Of a stretch of DNA of 62,830 nt, positions 53,838 through 62,830 are shown piece after piece. This DNA comes from an uncultured Pseudomonadales bacterium (GTDB lineage Bacteria > Pseudomonadota > Gammaproteobacteria > Pseudomonadales > Azotimanducaceae). Position numbers and translations under genes: made by a program. The notes under the pieces are model-generated. The model did no database searches. It was not told the origin of the DNA and saw only the letters and a program-made list of their open reading frames with translations. The first letter of the stretch is position 1. Each line of letters starts with the position of its first letter. The stretch is from contig CAKZWF010000009.1 in assembly GCA_937921865.1 (NCBI GenBank), positions 1-62,830 on the forward strand, read 5' to 3'.

Positions 53838-54977
53838 TCAGTTCGGAATCAGCGAGCTCAGAGTCGGGGCAAACCGTTCACCCATGCGTATGTAGCCGGC
53901 AGGACTCGGGTGCAGATCGTCAGGCAGATCATGAGCATCTGCTGAGCTGAACAGTTCAAGCCCATCCAGGTAGTGCAGGTTTTCATCTCCAGCCGTTCGT
54001 CTTTGCTCAACCAGGCTGGCAATCAGTTCCCGAACCCGAGTCAGCGTCATGCAGCCCTCGCGAATTTCCTCATGTCCTGGCAGGGTGACAAATCTGCCGT
54101 TGCGATCGGGCACCGTTGGTCCGGGATGTTCTTCTGCGCTGGGGCAGAATATCGGCGAGATCAGAGCTACAGGCGTATCCGGTTTTCCCTCTCGAATGGT
54201 ATCGATGAAACCATGCAGGGCTGGCACAAAAACCCGTTCGCGCATCGAATCCATGTTAATCACGTTGATCCCGGTCTTCAGACTGATCACGTCAGCGTCG
54301 CCATCGCGAATTGTGCGGGCAACAAATTGATCCAGATGGCATTGGCCTCCGAAACCCAGGTTCTGCAGCGCCACGCCTGCCTGCCGGGCGGCAACGGCAG
54401 GCCAGATTTTTGCCGGTTCGACCGCTTCCATGCAGTGACTGATGGAACTCCCATAGTGGATCCAGCGCGGGCGTGATTCCGGCAACGGCGCAAGCAGCTG
54501 CGCGTCATCGTCGATCGAAATGCCACGCAACTCGACAAAAGCATTGTGCGGCAGCCACAGTTCGCAGGTATTTTCCCCTGCTGGCAGATCGAAAGTGATC
54601 AGGTCGGCTTCGCCGCGTTGTAACTGGAAATCGCCGGGTTTTTGCGGGTTCAGCACAATACAGTTGCCGGCGGTGGAGCTGGCGTTGAGCAGCTGGCCGT
54701 CTACTTCGAGATTGAATACCACCGGACGTCGATCATTTGGCGGTGTCACCATATTGGTGGCCAGGAACTCGACGCCAACGTGACGGCTGGTGGTGGTAAA
54801 TCGCAGCCGGACGCCGGAAGGCATACGGACCATCACATCCATCATTGCCGGCGTCTGGGCACGGGTCCAGGCGGGCAGGCGCCTTGGGCTGATACCTTGG
54901 CCACGTTCATCAAAGTCCAGGGCGCCGTAAGCATCAATACGGTTGCCCATCTCAGCTTTCAGATTCAATGTCTGCAT
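53838..54977 (-). CDS. SGNH/GDSL-type hydrolase with N-terminal carbohydrate-esterase-like domain
   Basis: 379 residues from the ATG at 54977. An N-terminal beta-sandwich (about 30-160, VRLRFTTTSRHVGVEFLATN) leads to the catalytic domain: Ser in IHYGSSISHCM (near 176), oxyanion Gly in LGFGGQCHLDQ, block III ISLKTGINVINMD, and DDLHPSPAGY near the end. This two-domain form resembles the carbohydrate-esterase (CE2-like) SGNH group. No signal peptide. It follows the amidase gene by 13 bases, so the pair is probably one operon. Confidence 0.85.
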   Translation of the reverse strand: MQTLNLKAEMGNRIDAYGALDFDERGQGISPRRLPAWTRAQTPAMMDVMVRMPSGVRLRFTTTSRHVGVEFLATNMVTPPNDRRPVVFNLEVDGQLLNASSTAGNCIVLNPQKPGDFQLQRGEADLITFDLPAGENTCELWLPHNAFVELRGISIDDDAQLLAPLPESRPRWIHYGSSISHCMEAVEPAKIWPAVAARQAGVALQNLGFGGQCHLDQFVARTIRDGDADVISLKTGINVINMDSMRERVFVPALHGFIDTIREGKPDTPVALISPIFCPSAEEHPGPTVPDRNGRFVTLPGHEEIREGCMTLTRVRELIASLVEQRRTAGDENLHYLDGLELFSSADAHDLPDDLHPSPAGYIRMGERFAPTLSSLIPN

Positions 54978-54990
54978 GTTTGCCCTGCTG

Positions 54991-56385
54991 TCAGCTTTTC
55001 GGATCGATGGGCAACGGCGCACCGACTACGTTTTCGATGGCTTGCGCTGCATCCAGACAGAGTTCTTCCCGCCACAGATCACCGTAGATCTGAATCCCGG
55101 TTGGTAAACCGTCAGCAACACCCATGGGCAGTGCGACAGACGGCAACCCGAGCACATTGCCAGGTGTGATGAAACGAATGGTGTCGATCAACACATCGAG
55201 ACCGGTGTCAGGGTCGAGATCTGCGTCATAAGCCCAGGGCAGGCGTGCCCAGGTTGGACCGATTACGACCGGGTAGTCGGCAAAAAACGCAGACCATACG
55301 CGAGTGAGTCGTGAGCGTTCAGTGTGCACGGCGGCATTGCTGATGGTGGGTTGGTAGCGTTCGGTAAGCTGGGTCAGGATTTCGGTCAGCTCCGGGGTGA
55401 TGATTGGCGCGATCAGCGGCACCAGTTCGCCGAAATCGGTGGCGAACAGGTAGCCCCAGACTTCGGTCACCTGCTCCAGTTCCGGAGGCGTGACTGTTTC
55501 AACCTTCCAGCCAGCTTGCGCCAGTACGGCTCCAGCTTGTTCAATGGCCGCAATCGTCTCGGCAGGAAGTGGATTGCCCGGAATCTCGGTTGCGAGGGCC
55601 ACTCGCCTGTGGGCTGGTTCAGGACCTTTCAGGCTGGCGTCGACAGAGCGTGGGTCACGTATGTCCCGTCCGGCCAGAATCTCCAGTCCAAGTCGCAGAT
55701 CGGCAACACTTCTTGCCATCGGACCTTCCACCAGCATCGCCTGCACGGCCATGCCGGCATCCTGAGGTTCAAGAGAACTGGCGTGAGGAATGCGGCCCTG
55801 GGTTGGTTTCAACGACGTAATGCCGCAACAGTAAGCGGGGTTTCTCAGAGAGCCGCCAATGTCATTGCCGAGACCGAACGGTGTCATTCCGGTAGCCAGA
55901 GCGGCAGCATCGCCACCGCTGGAGCCCCCGGCTGTCAGCATCGGGTGCCAGGGGTTCACAGTCCGGCCGCGCAACGGGTTGTCTGTGGACAGGCGCAGAC
56001 CCATTTCCGGCATGTTGGTTCGACCCAGCGGTATTGCCCCGGCGTTTTTCATCCGGGCTACCACAGGTGCGTCGATACTCGGCATCATCCCGGTAAAGGC
56101 TGGAATTCCGTTTGTGGTAGCACTGCCCACGCAGTCGACGTTCTCTTTGATCGTGAACGGCACACCGTGCAGCGGTCCTGCAGCTTCTCCCGCTGCCAGG
56201 CTTCTGTCTGCTTCCGCGGCTGCTGCCAGTGCCGATTCCTCCAGCACCACGGTCACCGCGTTGGTCTGTGAGTTCACGGAGTCGATCCGATTCAGGTGTG
56301 CCTGAACGACTTCCACGCTGGAGACTTCACCGCTCCTGATGAGCTCGGCGAGTTCGGTTGCGGTGCGGGTATGCAGATTGGTCAT
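54991..56385 (-). CDS. Amidase (amidase-signature family)
   Basis: 464 residues from the ATG at 56385. The triad is complete: Lys in FTIKENVDCVG (near 77), cis-Ser and nucleophile in TAGGSSGGDAAAL (near 155) and GLGNDIGGSLRNPAY. No signal peptide, so it is cytosolic, unlike the Tat amidase at 12697-14223. Family members hydrolyse many amides; the indole-acetamide hydrolase and GatA groups are alternatives, but no gatB/gatC is adjacent. It is paired with the SGNH hydrolase gene. Confidence 0.92.
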   Translation of the reverse strand: MTNLHTRTATELAELIRSGEVSSVEVVQAHLNRIDSVNSQTNAVTVVLEESALAAAAEADRSLAAGEAAGPLHGVPFTIKENVDCVGSATTNGIPAFTGMMPSIDAPVVARMKNAGAIPLGRTNMPEMGLRLSTDNPLRGRTVNPWHPMLTAGGSSGGDAAALATGMTPFGLGNDIGGSLRNPAYCCGITSLKPTQGRIPHASSLEPQDAGMAVQAMLVEGPMARSVADLRLGLEILAGRDIRDPRSVDASLKGPEPAHRRVALATEIPGNPLPAETIAAIEQAGAVLAQAGWKVETVTPPELEQVTEVWGYLFATDFGELVPLIAPIITPELTEILTQLTERYQPTISNAAVHTERSRLTRVWSAFFADYPVVIGPTWARLPWAYDADLDPDTGLDVLIDTIRFITPGNVLGLPSVALPMGVADGLPTGIQIYGDLWREELCLDAAQAIENVVGAPLPIDPKS

Positions 56386-56520
56386 GGCCCGTGATCCTTG
56401 ATTAAGTGCTGCGATTGAGTGCAGCAAGAGTAGCGGATCTTGAGTGTTTGCCGCCATGCATTCTGACCAACTGCGGTAAACTGAGCGATCCTGAAATACC
56501 TTGAATCGGAACCTTTTCTG

Positions 56521-58422
56521 ATGCGCATAGCGATACTGAGTTTTGTGTTGGTCTTTTGTTTTGCCGGCTGCCAGCGGGAATCAGCAGCGCCCGTGGCGGC
56601 TAAGGCACAAGACACCGGTGGGTCAACAGACAGTCAATCTGAAAGCGAACGGCTCAATGTCTGGTTCGAAAACAAATACGAGCAACAGCTGTTAATGAGC
56701 CCGTCGCAGCTGACCCGTCTGGGGCGTCGGGAACGGTATGACGAATACGACGATCTCAGTGAAGCCGAAGCCGATCGGCGGCTTGCTTGGCTCGGGGCAA
56801 CGGTGGCTGAGCTGAAGTCTCAGTTTGACTATGCACGGCTGGATCTGGAGACCCAGACTTCTTACGACCTCTGGGTGTACCGCTACGAGCAGGCATTGGC
56901 CGGCAGAGAATTCCGGCGTCGCAACTATGTGATTACCCAGATGCAGGGTGCCCACACCGCCATCCCGAACTTTCTCATCCGTTACCACCAGGTGAACACC
57001 GAAGCGGATATGCGTGCATACATCGATCGTATCGGGGCTATTTCGCTGGCGGTCGCGCAATTACTGGAGCGCGCCAAACTGCACGCCGCCGAAGGCGTTC
57101 GACCGCCGGGCTTTGCTTATGAAGCGGTGATTGAGGAATCCGGAAAACTGTTGGCAGGCGCACCTTTTTCGGAGTCGTCGGAAGCGGCGCCGATCTGGGC
57201 CGATGCCTTGCAGAAAATTGCTCAACTGCGCAGCGGCGGGCACATCGATGAGGCCACGGCACAGTCTTTGATCGACGCAACGCGCCAGGTTTTAATCGGA
57301 GAATTTCTGCCAAGCTATACCGCGCTGATCGACTGGTTCAGCCTTGATATCGACAATGCTGATCGCGAACCGCAGGGGGTATCCGAGCTGCCCCAGGGAG
57401 ATGCGTTCTATGCCTACCGGTTGAAGGCAATGACGACGACTGATCTCAGCGCCGACGCGATCCATGAGATAGGTCTATCGGAAGTGGCCCGTCTTCGTGA
57501 AGAAATGGCGGCAGTGATCGAGCGAGTCGGTTTCACCGGCAGCCTGCAGGAATTCTTCGAGTATTTGAGTACGGACGATCGCTTCTTCTATCCGAATACG
57601 AATGAAGGTCGACAGGCTTATGTAGACGATTCCCAGGCCTATCTAGACGCGATAAATATACGACTGCCTGAGTTTTTCGGCCTGTTGCCCAAAGCTCAGC
57701 TGGTTGTGAAAAGGGTCGAGGCCTACCGTGAGCAGGACGGTGCGGCGCAGCATTACATGCGCGGCACTCCGGATGGTTCTCTGCCAGGTGTCTACTATGC
57801 GCATTTGTCAGATATGCGCAGCATGCCTAAGCCACCGATGGAAGCAGTCGCCTACCATGAAGGTAATCCCGGCCACCATATGCAATTGTCGATTGCTGCT
57901 GAGTTGACGAGCGTACCTAAGTTCCGCACGCGTTCTTCTTACACTGTCTATTCTGAAGGGTGGGGTCTGTATGCCGAGTTGCTGGCAAAAGAAATGGGCG
58001 GCTATCAGGACGAGTATTCAGAGTTCGGGCGGCTGACCACGGAAATGTGGCGGGCCGTCAGACTGGTAGTGGATACCGGGCTGCATGCGAAAGGTTGGCC
58101 TGAGGCGGGTGCGGTTGGCTATTTCATGGATAACACTGCGATCGCCGAAGGAGCGATCCGATCAGAAGTGAAGCGCTATCTGGTCATGCCGGGTCAGGCC
58201 ACAGCCTACAAGATCGGCATGCTGAAAATACTCGAACTGCGTACACGTGCGAAGTCTGCGCTGGGTGAGCGTTTTGATATACGTGAGTTTCACGATGTGG
58301 TGTTGGGTGGCGGGGGTCTGCCGCTGACGATTCTTGAGCGCCGGATAGATAACTGGTTGAAAAGTAAAACCCTGCCGGCAGCTGCCAACCAGGATCCTCA
58401 AGCCTCCGGCTCTCAGGGGTAG
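56521..58422 (+). CDS. DUF885 family lipoprotein (predicted zinc peptidase)
   Basis: 633 residues. The lipobox FAGC puts the lipid on Cys17. The zinc motif HEGNPGHHMQLSIAAEL near residue 446 matches the HEGxPGHH of the DUF885 family. Supporting motifs are YTVYSEGWGLYAELLAKEMG, which supplies a further metal-ligand Glu, and YLVMPGQATAYKIGMLKILE. Sequence relatives are thought to be metallopeptidases related to the M3/M32 clans, anchored in the envelope; substrates are unknown. It is divergent from the amidase gene. Confidence 0.9.
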   Translation: MRIAILSFVLVFCFAGCQRESAAPVAAKAQDTGGSTDSQSESERLNVWFENKYEQQLLMSPSQLTRLGRRERYDEYDDLSEAEADRRLAWLGATVAELKSQFDYARLDLETQTSYDLWVYRYEQALAGREFRRRNYVITQMQGAHTAIPNFLIRYHQVNTEADMRAYIDRIGAISLAVAQLLERAKLHAAEGVRPPGFAYEAVIEESGKLLAGAPFSESSEAAPIWADALQKIAQLRSGGHIDEATAQSLIDATRQVLIGEFLPSYTALIDWFSLDIDNADREPQGVSELPQGDAFYAYRLKAMTTTDLSADAIHEIGLSEVARLREEMAAVIERVGFTGSLQEFFEYLSTDDRFFYPNTNEGRQAYVDDSQAYLDAINIRLPEFFGLLPKAQLVVKRVEAYREQDGAAQHYMRGTPDGSLPGVYYAHLSDMRSMPKPPMEAVAYHEGNPGHHMQLSIAAELTSVPKFRTRSSYTVYSEGWGLYAELLAKEMGGYQDEYSEFGRLTTEMWRAVRLVVDTGLHAKGWPEAGAVGYFMDNTAIAEGAIRSEVKRYLVMPGQATAYKIGMLKILELRTRAKSALGERFDIREFHDVVLGGGGLPLTILERRIDNWLKSKTLPAAANQDPQASGSQG

Positions 58423-58435
58423 TCAATGACCCTGG

Positions 58436-58846
58436 TCAGCGCCCTGATTTTTCCAGTTGGATGCCATCAACATAGACCCAGTCATCAGCCAGACGTTGAA
58501 AGCGACTCCGTTCGTGCAGCCGGTGTCCGCGACCGGCAATTTTATAGCGCGCCACGAATTCCACCTCACCTTCGTGATCCTGCTCGGTACCTGCGGTGGT
58601 GCCTTTTACTTTCAGACCGAGCCATCGCTGCTCCGGATTGATGGTCAGAAATTCGGGTCGGGTGTCCGGATGCCAGGTGCGCTGGAGGTAGTCTACGTCG
58701 CCTAATACAAACGCTGTATAGCGCGATCGCATCAGAGCTTCTGCTGTTAGCGCGGCTGCTGTATTGGCAAGCAGAGGTCCGCAGCACAGCTCGAACGGGG
58801 TAGCACGGCCACATTTACAGATCTGCTCAGAAGCTTGCGCAGCCAC
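58436..58846 (-). CDS. YchJ-family protein (SEC-C zinc motif)
   Basis: 136 residues. The N-terminus CKCGRATPFELCCGPLL is a SEC-C zinc-binding motif, followed by the YchJ core: AEALMRSRYTAFVLGDVDYL, RTWHPDTRP and an NTF2-like domain ending WVYVDG. Unlike E. coli YchJ it lacks the second, C-terminal SEC-C motif. The function of YchJ is not established. The gene lies 13 bases from the convergent DUF885 gene. Confidence 0.9.
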   Translation of the reverse strand: MAAQASEQICKCGRATPFELCCGPLLANTAAALTAEALMRSRYTAFVLGDVDYLQRTWHPDTRPEFLTINPEQRWLGLKVKGTTAGTEQDHEGEVEFVARYKIAGRGHRLHERSRFQRLADDWVYVDGIQLEKSGR

Positions 58847-58893
58847 CCGCGAATTCCGGTCACTTCAGGTGTCTGTCACGGTACCATACCGGC

Positions 58894-60309
58894 TTGAAAT
58901 CGCCCCAGAACATTCCGTCTCCGTCACTGGTCCAGTCTCTGGTCTGTTTTGTCGGCATTGTCTGCCTGCTCAGTGTCGGGCTGTTTGTGCTGCAGATTCC
59001 GATTCATGGGCTGTTGTTTCTGGCCCTGTGCTGGGCGGCGCTTAATGCACGCCTGGCGGGCGCCAAGTACGCTGAGATTCGACAGATGATGATGGCGGGC
59101 ATCAGCGAAGCGTTGCCGGCAATCTTTATCTTCTTTCTTATCGGCGTGGTCATTGCCAGCTTTATGGTCAGTGGCACCGTAGCGGCGCTGATGGTGGTGG
59201 GTCTCGAATGGCTCTCGCCGCAGTCCTTTTTAGTGGTTGGACTGCTGCTGGCCGCGGTGATGTCGCTGGCTACCGGTACTTCCTGGGGTACGGTTGGGAC
59301 CGTGGGTGTGGTGATGATGGGGATTGGTGAGGCGATGAATGTCTCGGCTCCTCTGGTGGCCGGGATGGTCATATCCGGCGCCACCTTTGGTGACAAGTTA
59401 TCGCCAGTGTCGGATACCACTAATCTGGCGGCGATGAGCGCCGGTACTGACCTGTTCAGTCACATTCGATCAATGCTGTTCACGACGATACCAACACTGC
59501 TGATTGTGCTGGTGATCCTGGTGGTTCTTGGCTCCGGTGTGGAGGCGCAGCTCATGCCGGATCAGGTGAGTGTTGTAAGCACCGCGCTACGGAACAGTTT
59601 TGAGCTCAACTGGCTGGTGGGTCTGCTACCCCTGCTGGTGATGCTGGTGCTGAGCCTGCGTCGCGTGGCACCTGAAGTCTGCATGACTGCAAGTGCGATG
59701 ACCGCACTGGTGCTGGCTTACTTCTATCAGGATCGCTCTGTGTCTGAACTGATCGGTGTGCTGTGGCAGAATCAGCCGGGCAACACCGGTATTGCGTCGC
59801 TGGACTCACTGCTTGGCAGAGGTGGCATGGCCAGCATGAGCTGGACACTGATGCTGGCGCTGCTGGCACTGGCATTGGGTGGCATTTTGCTGCGCGGACA
59901 GTTTCTGAGCGTGCTCTTAGCAGTAATAACCCGGCGTATCCGACGCACTTCAACTCTGATCGCGACGACTATCGGCACAGGATTTATCGGTAACGCGGCA
60001 CTTGGAGAAGCCTATGTGTCGATCATTCTGACCGCGCAGTCGTTTACCCCGGCATTTCGTGCGCAGCAGCTGCCTTCGCCGTTGCTGTCTCGATCAGTTG
60101 AAGAAGGTGCAACCATGACCACCGGTCTGATCCCATGGACAACGGCAGGAGCGTTCTATGCCGCGACACTGGGTGTGGCAACGCTGGACTACGTGCCGTA
60201 CGCGTTTCTCAACTACCTGAATCCATTTGTGTCCATCGCGATGGCAGCGTTGGGAATTGGTCTGCTCGGTGCGAACCGGCCACTGGCCGGTTCATCGCAA
60301 AACAACTGA
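58894..60309 (+). CDS. nhaC: Na+/H+ antiporter, NhaC type
   Basis: 471 residues from a TTG at 58894 (no clear ribosome site; the true start may differ by a few codons). About eleven membrane helices. The conserved NhaC features are MSLATGTSWGTVGTVGVVMM and SGATFGDKLSPVSDTTNLAA, where the polar and acidic residues line the ion path, and the second half ITTGLIPW-type GATMTTGLIPWTTAGAFYAA. It expels Na+ in exchange for protons and adds to the CPA1 antiporter at 36591-37805, consistent with a saline habitat. Confidence 0.9.
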   Translation: MKSPQNIPSPSLVQSLVCFVGIVCLLSVGLFVLQIPIHGLLFLALCWAALNARLAGAKYAEIRQMMMAGISEALPAIFIFFLIGVVIASFMVSGTVAALMVVGLEWLSPQSFLVVGLLLAAVMSLATGTSWGTVGTVGVVMMGIGEAMNVSAPLVAGMVISGATFGDKLSPVSDTTNLAAMSAGTDLFSHIRSMLFTTIPTLLIVLVILVVLGSGVEAQLMPDQVSVVSTALRNSFELNWLVGLLPLLVMLVLSLRRVAPEVCMTASAMTALVLAYFYQDRSVSELIGVLWQNQPGNTGIASLDSLLGRGGMASMSWTLMLALLALALGGILLRGQFLSVLLAVITRRIRRTSTLIATTIGTGFIGNAALGEAYVSIILTAQSFTPAFRAQQLPSPLLSRSVEEGATMTTGLIPWTTAGAFYAATLGVATLDYVPYAFLNYLNPFVSIAMAALGIGLLGANRPLAGSSQNN

Positions 60310-60323
60310 GTCTTCGGCTCAGT
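60305..60323. terminator. Likely bidirectional terminator between nhaC and the monooxygenase
   Basis: ACTGAG and CTCAGT pair around TCTTCGG, with an extra C-G pair closing a UUCG tetraloop. The stem overlaps the nhaC stop. On the minus strand it is followed by the T-rich GTTGTTTTGC, which would end transcripts of the convergent monooxygenase gene. Confidence 0.5.
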
Positions 60324-60330
60324 GGATGAC

Positions 60331-61875
60331 TCAGCCGGCAGAGCTCTGCGAGGCGTCGACGGATGCGGTGGTGACTGTCGAATAGACCAGCGCGCCATCG
60401 TCTAAATCGGCGAGCGGAAACTCGTCTTTCTCCAGCCAGTAGTCCTGAGTGAAGATCCAGGGACTGCGATTACCCTGTTTGGGCATCATATGCATGCTGC
60501 GCATCAGGTAGCCCGGGTTGAAGTTCTCCGAATCGATCCAGGGCAGGTGGGGCATGTCTGCATCTTCAGCGCGCAGAGTTGGCGTGACCACGGTGGTGCC
60601 GAGCTCTTTCATGTGATTGAACATCCGGCACAGAAATTCGGCAATCAGATCCGCCCGCAGAGTCCAGCTGGCACGAAAATAGCCGAATACCCAGGCCAGA
60701 TTTGGTACGCCAGTGAACATCATGCCGCGATAGGTCACCGTATCGGCAGGATCGACTGGTTTACCATCAACGCTGAACTCGATGCCGCCAAGTACCAGAA
60801 GATCAAAGCCGGTGGCAGTGACAATGATGTCAGCTTCAATCTCTTCACCGGATTTAAGCAGTACCCCTTTCTCGGTAAAGGTTTCGATGTGGTCGGTATA
60901 GACACTGGCTTTACCCGCGGCAATACCCTGAAACAGATCTCCGTCCGGAATGAACGCAAGACGCTGCCGCCAGGGACGGTAGTGTGGTGTGAAATGTTTT
61001 TCGACGTCTTCCTCCGATAGAAACATCTTCGCAGCGTCGAGCAGCTCCTTTTTCAACGCTTCGGGTTCTTCAAACGAACGCCGGGTGATTTCCTGCTGAT
61101 CGTGGAGAATTTTGCGTCTGACGATCTCGTGGGTCCACTCGTCAGGTATGTCCAGTTCCCGCAGCATATCCGCGACATCGTTGCGGTTCGGAGCTGGTAC
61201 GAAGTAGGTGGGTGAACGCTGCAGCATGGAGATGTGTTTACAGTCGGCGGCCATCGCCGGAATGATGGTAGCGGCCGTGGCACCAGAACCGATCACCAGC
61301 ACGTGTTTGTCTTTGTAGTCGAGGTCTTCCGGCCAGGTCTGCGGGTGCACGATTGGACCTTTGAAGTTGTCCATGCCCGGCCACTCCGGCGTATAACCCT
61401 CGGAATGTTTGTAGTAGCCCTGACACATCCACAGAAAGTTGGTGGTGAATTCGAGCAGTTCGCCACTGTCGATGCGCTCGACGATGACCCGCCAGAGGCC
61501 TTCATCGCTTGACCAGGAAGCACTTTTCACCTCGTGCTGATAGCGGATATGGCGACGGATGTCTTCTTCGTCGAGCACCTCGTTGAGGTACTTGAGAATC
61601 TCTTCAGCCGATGCGATGGGTGCGCCCATCCAGGGTTTCCATTTGTAGCCGAAGGTGAACAGATCGCTGTCGGAACGGATGCCCGGATATTTGTGGGTCA
61701 GCCAGGTGCCACCAAAACTCTCCTGAGTTTCCAGCAGCGCGAAGGTTTTTTCAGGACATTCCACCTGCAGGTAATGGGCGGCATCGATCCCGGAAATCCC
61801 GGCACCGACAACCAGGACATCAAAGTGACCGGCGGTCTGGGTCTGCTGACTGGTGGACTTGGTGGCTACGTTCAT
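60331..61875 (-). CDS. Flavin-containing Baeyer-Villiger-type monooxygenase
   Basis: 514 residues. The FAD motif GAGISGIDAAHYL, the Baeyer-Villiger fingerprint FKGPIVHPQTWP (about 174-185), and the NADP motif VLVIGSGATAATIIPAMA are all present, with an ATG near 550 for the C-terminal domain (LIVTATGFDLLVLGGIEFS). The order and length match EthA-type enzymes, which insert oxygen next to ketones. A palindrome lies 30 bases upstream of the ATG. No TetR-type regulator such as EthR is adjacent. Confidence 0.92.
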   Translation of the reverse strand: MNVATKSTSQQTQTAGHFDVLVVGAGISGIDAAHYLQVECPEKTFALLETQESFGGTWLTHKYPGIRSDSDLFTFGYKWKPWMGAPIASAEEILKYLNEVLDEEDIRRHIRYQHEVKSASWSSDEGLWRVIVERIDSGELLEFTTNFLWMCQGYYKHSEGYTPEWPGMDNFKGPIVHPQTWPEDLDYKDKHVLVIGSGATAATIIPAMAADCKHISMLQRSPTYFVPAPNRNDVADMLRELDIPDEWTHEIVRRKILHDQQEITRRSFEEPEALKKELLDAAKMFLSEEDVEKHFTPHYRPWRQRLAFIPDGDLFQGIAAGKASVYTDHIETFTEKGVLLKSGEEIEADIIVTATGFDLLVLGGIEFSVDGKPVDPADTVTYRGMMFTGVPNLAWVFGYFRASWTLRADLIAEFLCRMFNHMKELGTTVVTPTLRAEDADMPHLPWIDSENFNPGYLMRSMHMMPKQGNRSPWIFTQDYWLEKDEFPLADLDDGALVYSTVTTASVDASQSSAG

Positions 61876-61900
61876 CGGATGGCTACCCTCGCTAAGTTTT

Positions 61901-61921
61901 CTACCGGTAGTTGTAACTACC
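61901..61921. promoter_or_regulatory. Nested palindromes upstream of the monooxygenase
   Basis: CTACCGGTAG (61901-61910) is a perfect palindrome. It overlaps GGTAGTTGTAACTACC (61906-61921), a 7-base inverted repeat with a 2-base centre. They lie 25-46 bases upstream of the ATG at 61875, in promoter position. They look like a regulator site. No regulator gene is encoded in the window on either side that clearly pairs with it. Confidence 0.45.
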
Positions 61922-62044
61922 CGTGGTTGATTACTGTTCCAGTTTCAACACAGGCAGCGTGATAACCCATGAACCTAGCGGCACCGGTGGAGTGCGTCGA
62001 TAGTCAATTCTGCGTAGTCGGGAGCAGCGGAATCTGCGTTCAGA

Positions 62045-62791
62045 TCAGCCGTTTCGACGCAGCACATCCACCCGATTGGGAATTTCGAACACGAACCCCT
62101 CATCACCCTGGTGGGCCGTGAAGCGCTTCTTAACCTCGGTGAGCACGTCATCACTGAGCTGATGTTCAGTATGCGTCACGTTGAGAATGCCGTGCTGGTA
62201 CTGCTCCCAGGATTTGAGCCTGACGACGTTGCGGAAGAAGTACTCTTCCTGAAGGTCGAATAAAGGCGAATTCACAGCCCGCTGCAGAGCCGAAAAAGCC
62301 TGCTGTCGGACCTGCTCTTCGTCATGAAACAGCCGCATGATTTCATTAAAAGCGCCGGCGAACACCGGCTCTGAGAAGTAAGCCTGACCGCCGGGCTTAA
62401 GCACGCGGTGAATTTCTTCGAGCGCCTGATCCAGGCAGTCTTCGGGCACATGGTGCAGCGACTTGAACATCAGCACGATGTCGAAACTGGCATCCGGCTC
62501 AGCGATTTCTTCGGCGCCGTAAGACTTGAAGGTGACTTTCGGTAAGTCATTGATCCGTATGTTTTTTTCATGTTGTATGGGGTCAATTTCGACCGCGACA
62601 ATGTCGCTCACAGGGGTCTGCTCAGCCAGTTGGCGGGTTTTGTCGGCAGCGCCACAGCCAAGCTCCAGAACGCGTGCGCCGTCAAGCTTGAGCAGGCGCT
62701 GCATGACCGCCAATTCATTGGTCACGGCCTGTTTCTGCTGACCCTGCAGCGACATCAGGCTCGATGGGGCGGGTTCGGTAGCTTCGGACAT
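62045..62791 (-). CDS. Class I SAM-dependent methyltransferase
   Basis: 248 residues, ribosome site GAGGAA. Motif I is VLELGCGAADKTRQLAEQTP, with VAVEIDPIQHEKN, DIVLMFKSLHHVPEDCL and the post-motif HRVLKPGGQAYFSEPVF, all standard for the Rossmann-fold family. Methyl acceptor unknown. It is encoded upstream of the monooxygenase gene on the same strand, separated by 169 bases that contain the palindromes above. No further gene is seen between it and the right edge. Confidence 0.9.
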   Translation of the reverse strand: MSEATEPAPSSLMSLQGQQKQAVTNELAVMQRLLKLDGARVLELGCGAADKTRQLAEQTPVSDIVAVEIDPIQHEKNIRINDLPKVTFKSYGAEEIAEPDASFDIVLMFKSLHHVPEDCLDQALEEIHRVLKPGGQAYFSEPVFAGAFNEIMRLFHDEEQVRQQAFSALQRAVNSPLFDLQEEYFFRNVVRLKSWEQYQHGILNVTHTEHQLSDDVLTEVKKRFTAHQGDEGFVFEIPNRVDVLRRNG

Positions 62792-62830
62792 GGGCGCAGA
62801 TTCCTCGATGCTGGCGTGGCTGAACTCTGT

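Noticed and set aside
55324..56271. Plus-strand 315-codon open frame
   Set aside because: It is antisense to the amidase gene, rich in Arg, Cys and His, with no domain sense.
1..62830. tRNA, rRNA, CRISPR array, insertion sequence, prophage or integrase
   Set aside because: None seen on reading both strands; intergenic spaces are mostly under 250 bases and the larger ones hold remnants only.

Overview
The window reads as a chromosomal stretch of a free-living, aerobic Gammaproteobacterium. The lineage call rests on several gene types: a DbpA-type RNA helicase, a DUF2058/YaiL protein, YchJ, CreD, a PEP synthase and a FadJ-like fatty acid oxidation protein. The mix of acyl-CoA, amidase, quinoprotein, Baeyer-Villiger monooxygenase and sulfatase genes suggests a heterotroph with a broad appetite for lipids and organic carbon, perhaps marine. 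That finer placement is inference. I see about 49 intact protein genes, the tail of another at the left edge and three degraded genes. I found no rRNA or tRNA gene, CRISPR array, insertion sequence, phage gene or plasmid function. Coding density is high and many neighbours overlap by 1-11 bases.

Left part (1-18.4 kb): a partial membrane protein, an alpha/alpha-toroid protein, a TTC38-like TPR protein, a MarR regulator beside a wrecked carotenoid oxygenase, a sulfatase, dbpA, and a 0.65 kb stretch of gene remnants. Next come a sensor kinase / twin-receiver regulator / TonB-C protein operon, a nitroreductase, an MFS - homocysteine methyltransferase - Tat amidase operon, and a second (GPH-type) transporter.

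Middle (18.5-36.6 kb): a FadJ-like enzyme, an ACAD10-type phosphotransferase, a lipoprotein cytochrome c, a UPF0182 giant membrane protein and PEP synthase. A four-gene operon follows (membrane protein, winged-helix regulator, divergent UppS paralogue, CreD). It carries two near-identical 22-base sites, one at the promoter and one inside uppS. Then come an acyl-CoA synthetase, an amino acid dehydrogenase, an outer-membrane protein, a class II aldolase and an SDR.

Right part (36.6-62.8 kb): a cation/proton antiporter, and a tightly overlapping phytanoyl-dioxygenase / dihaem cytochrome / PQQ-dehydrogenase operon whose dehydrogenase has a D-x-D metal motif. Divergent from it is an ADP-ribosylglycohydrolase fused to beta-sandwich domains. 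Next is an unusual ABC cluster (zinc-type binding lipoprotein, FtsX-type permease, LolD-type ATPase) with a divergent 579-residue protein of unknown function. The rest comprises a luciferase-like oxidoreductase, an exporter, DUF2058, an S1P-lyase-like PLP enzyme, an alpha/beta hydrolase, an SGNH hydrolase with an amidase, a DUF885 peptidase, YchJ, an NhaC antiporter, a Baeyer-Villiger monooxygenase and a methyltransferase.

The strongest candidates for something not well described are the binding-lipoprotein/FtsX/LolD cluster with its 579-residue neighbour, and the operator-flanked UppS-CreD operon whose UppS has lost the usual active-site histidine.
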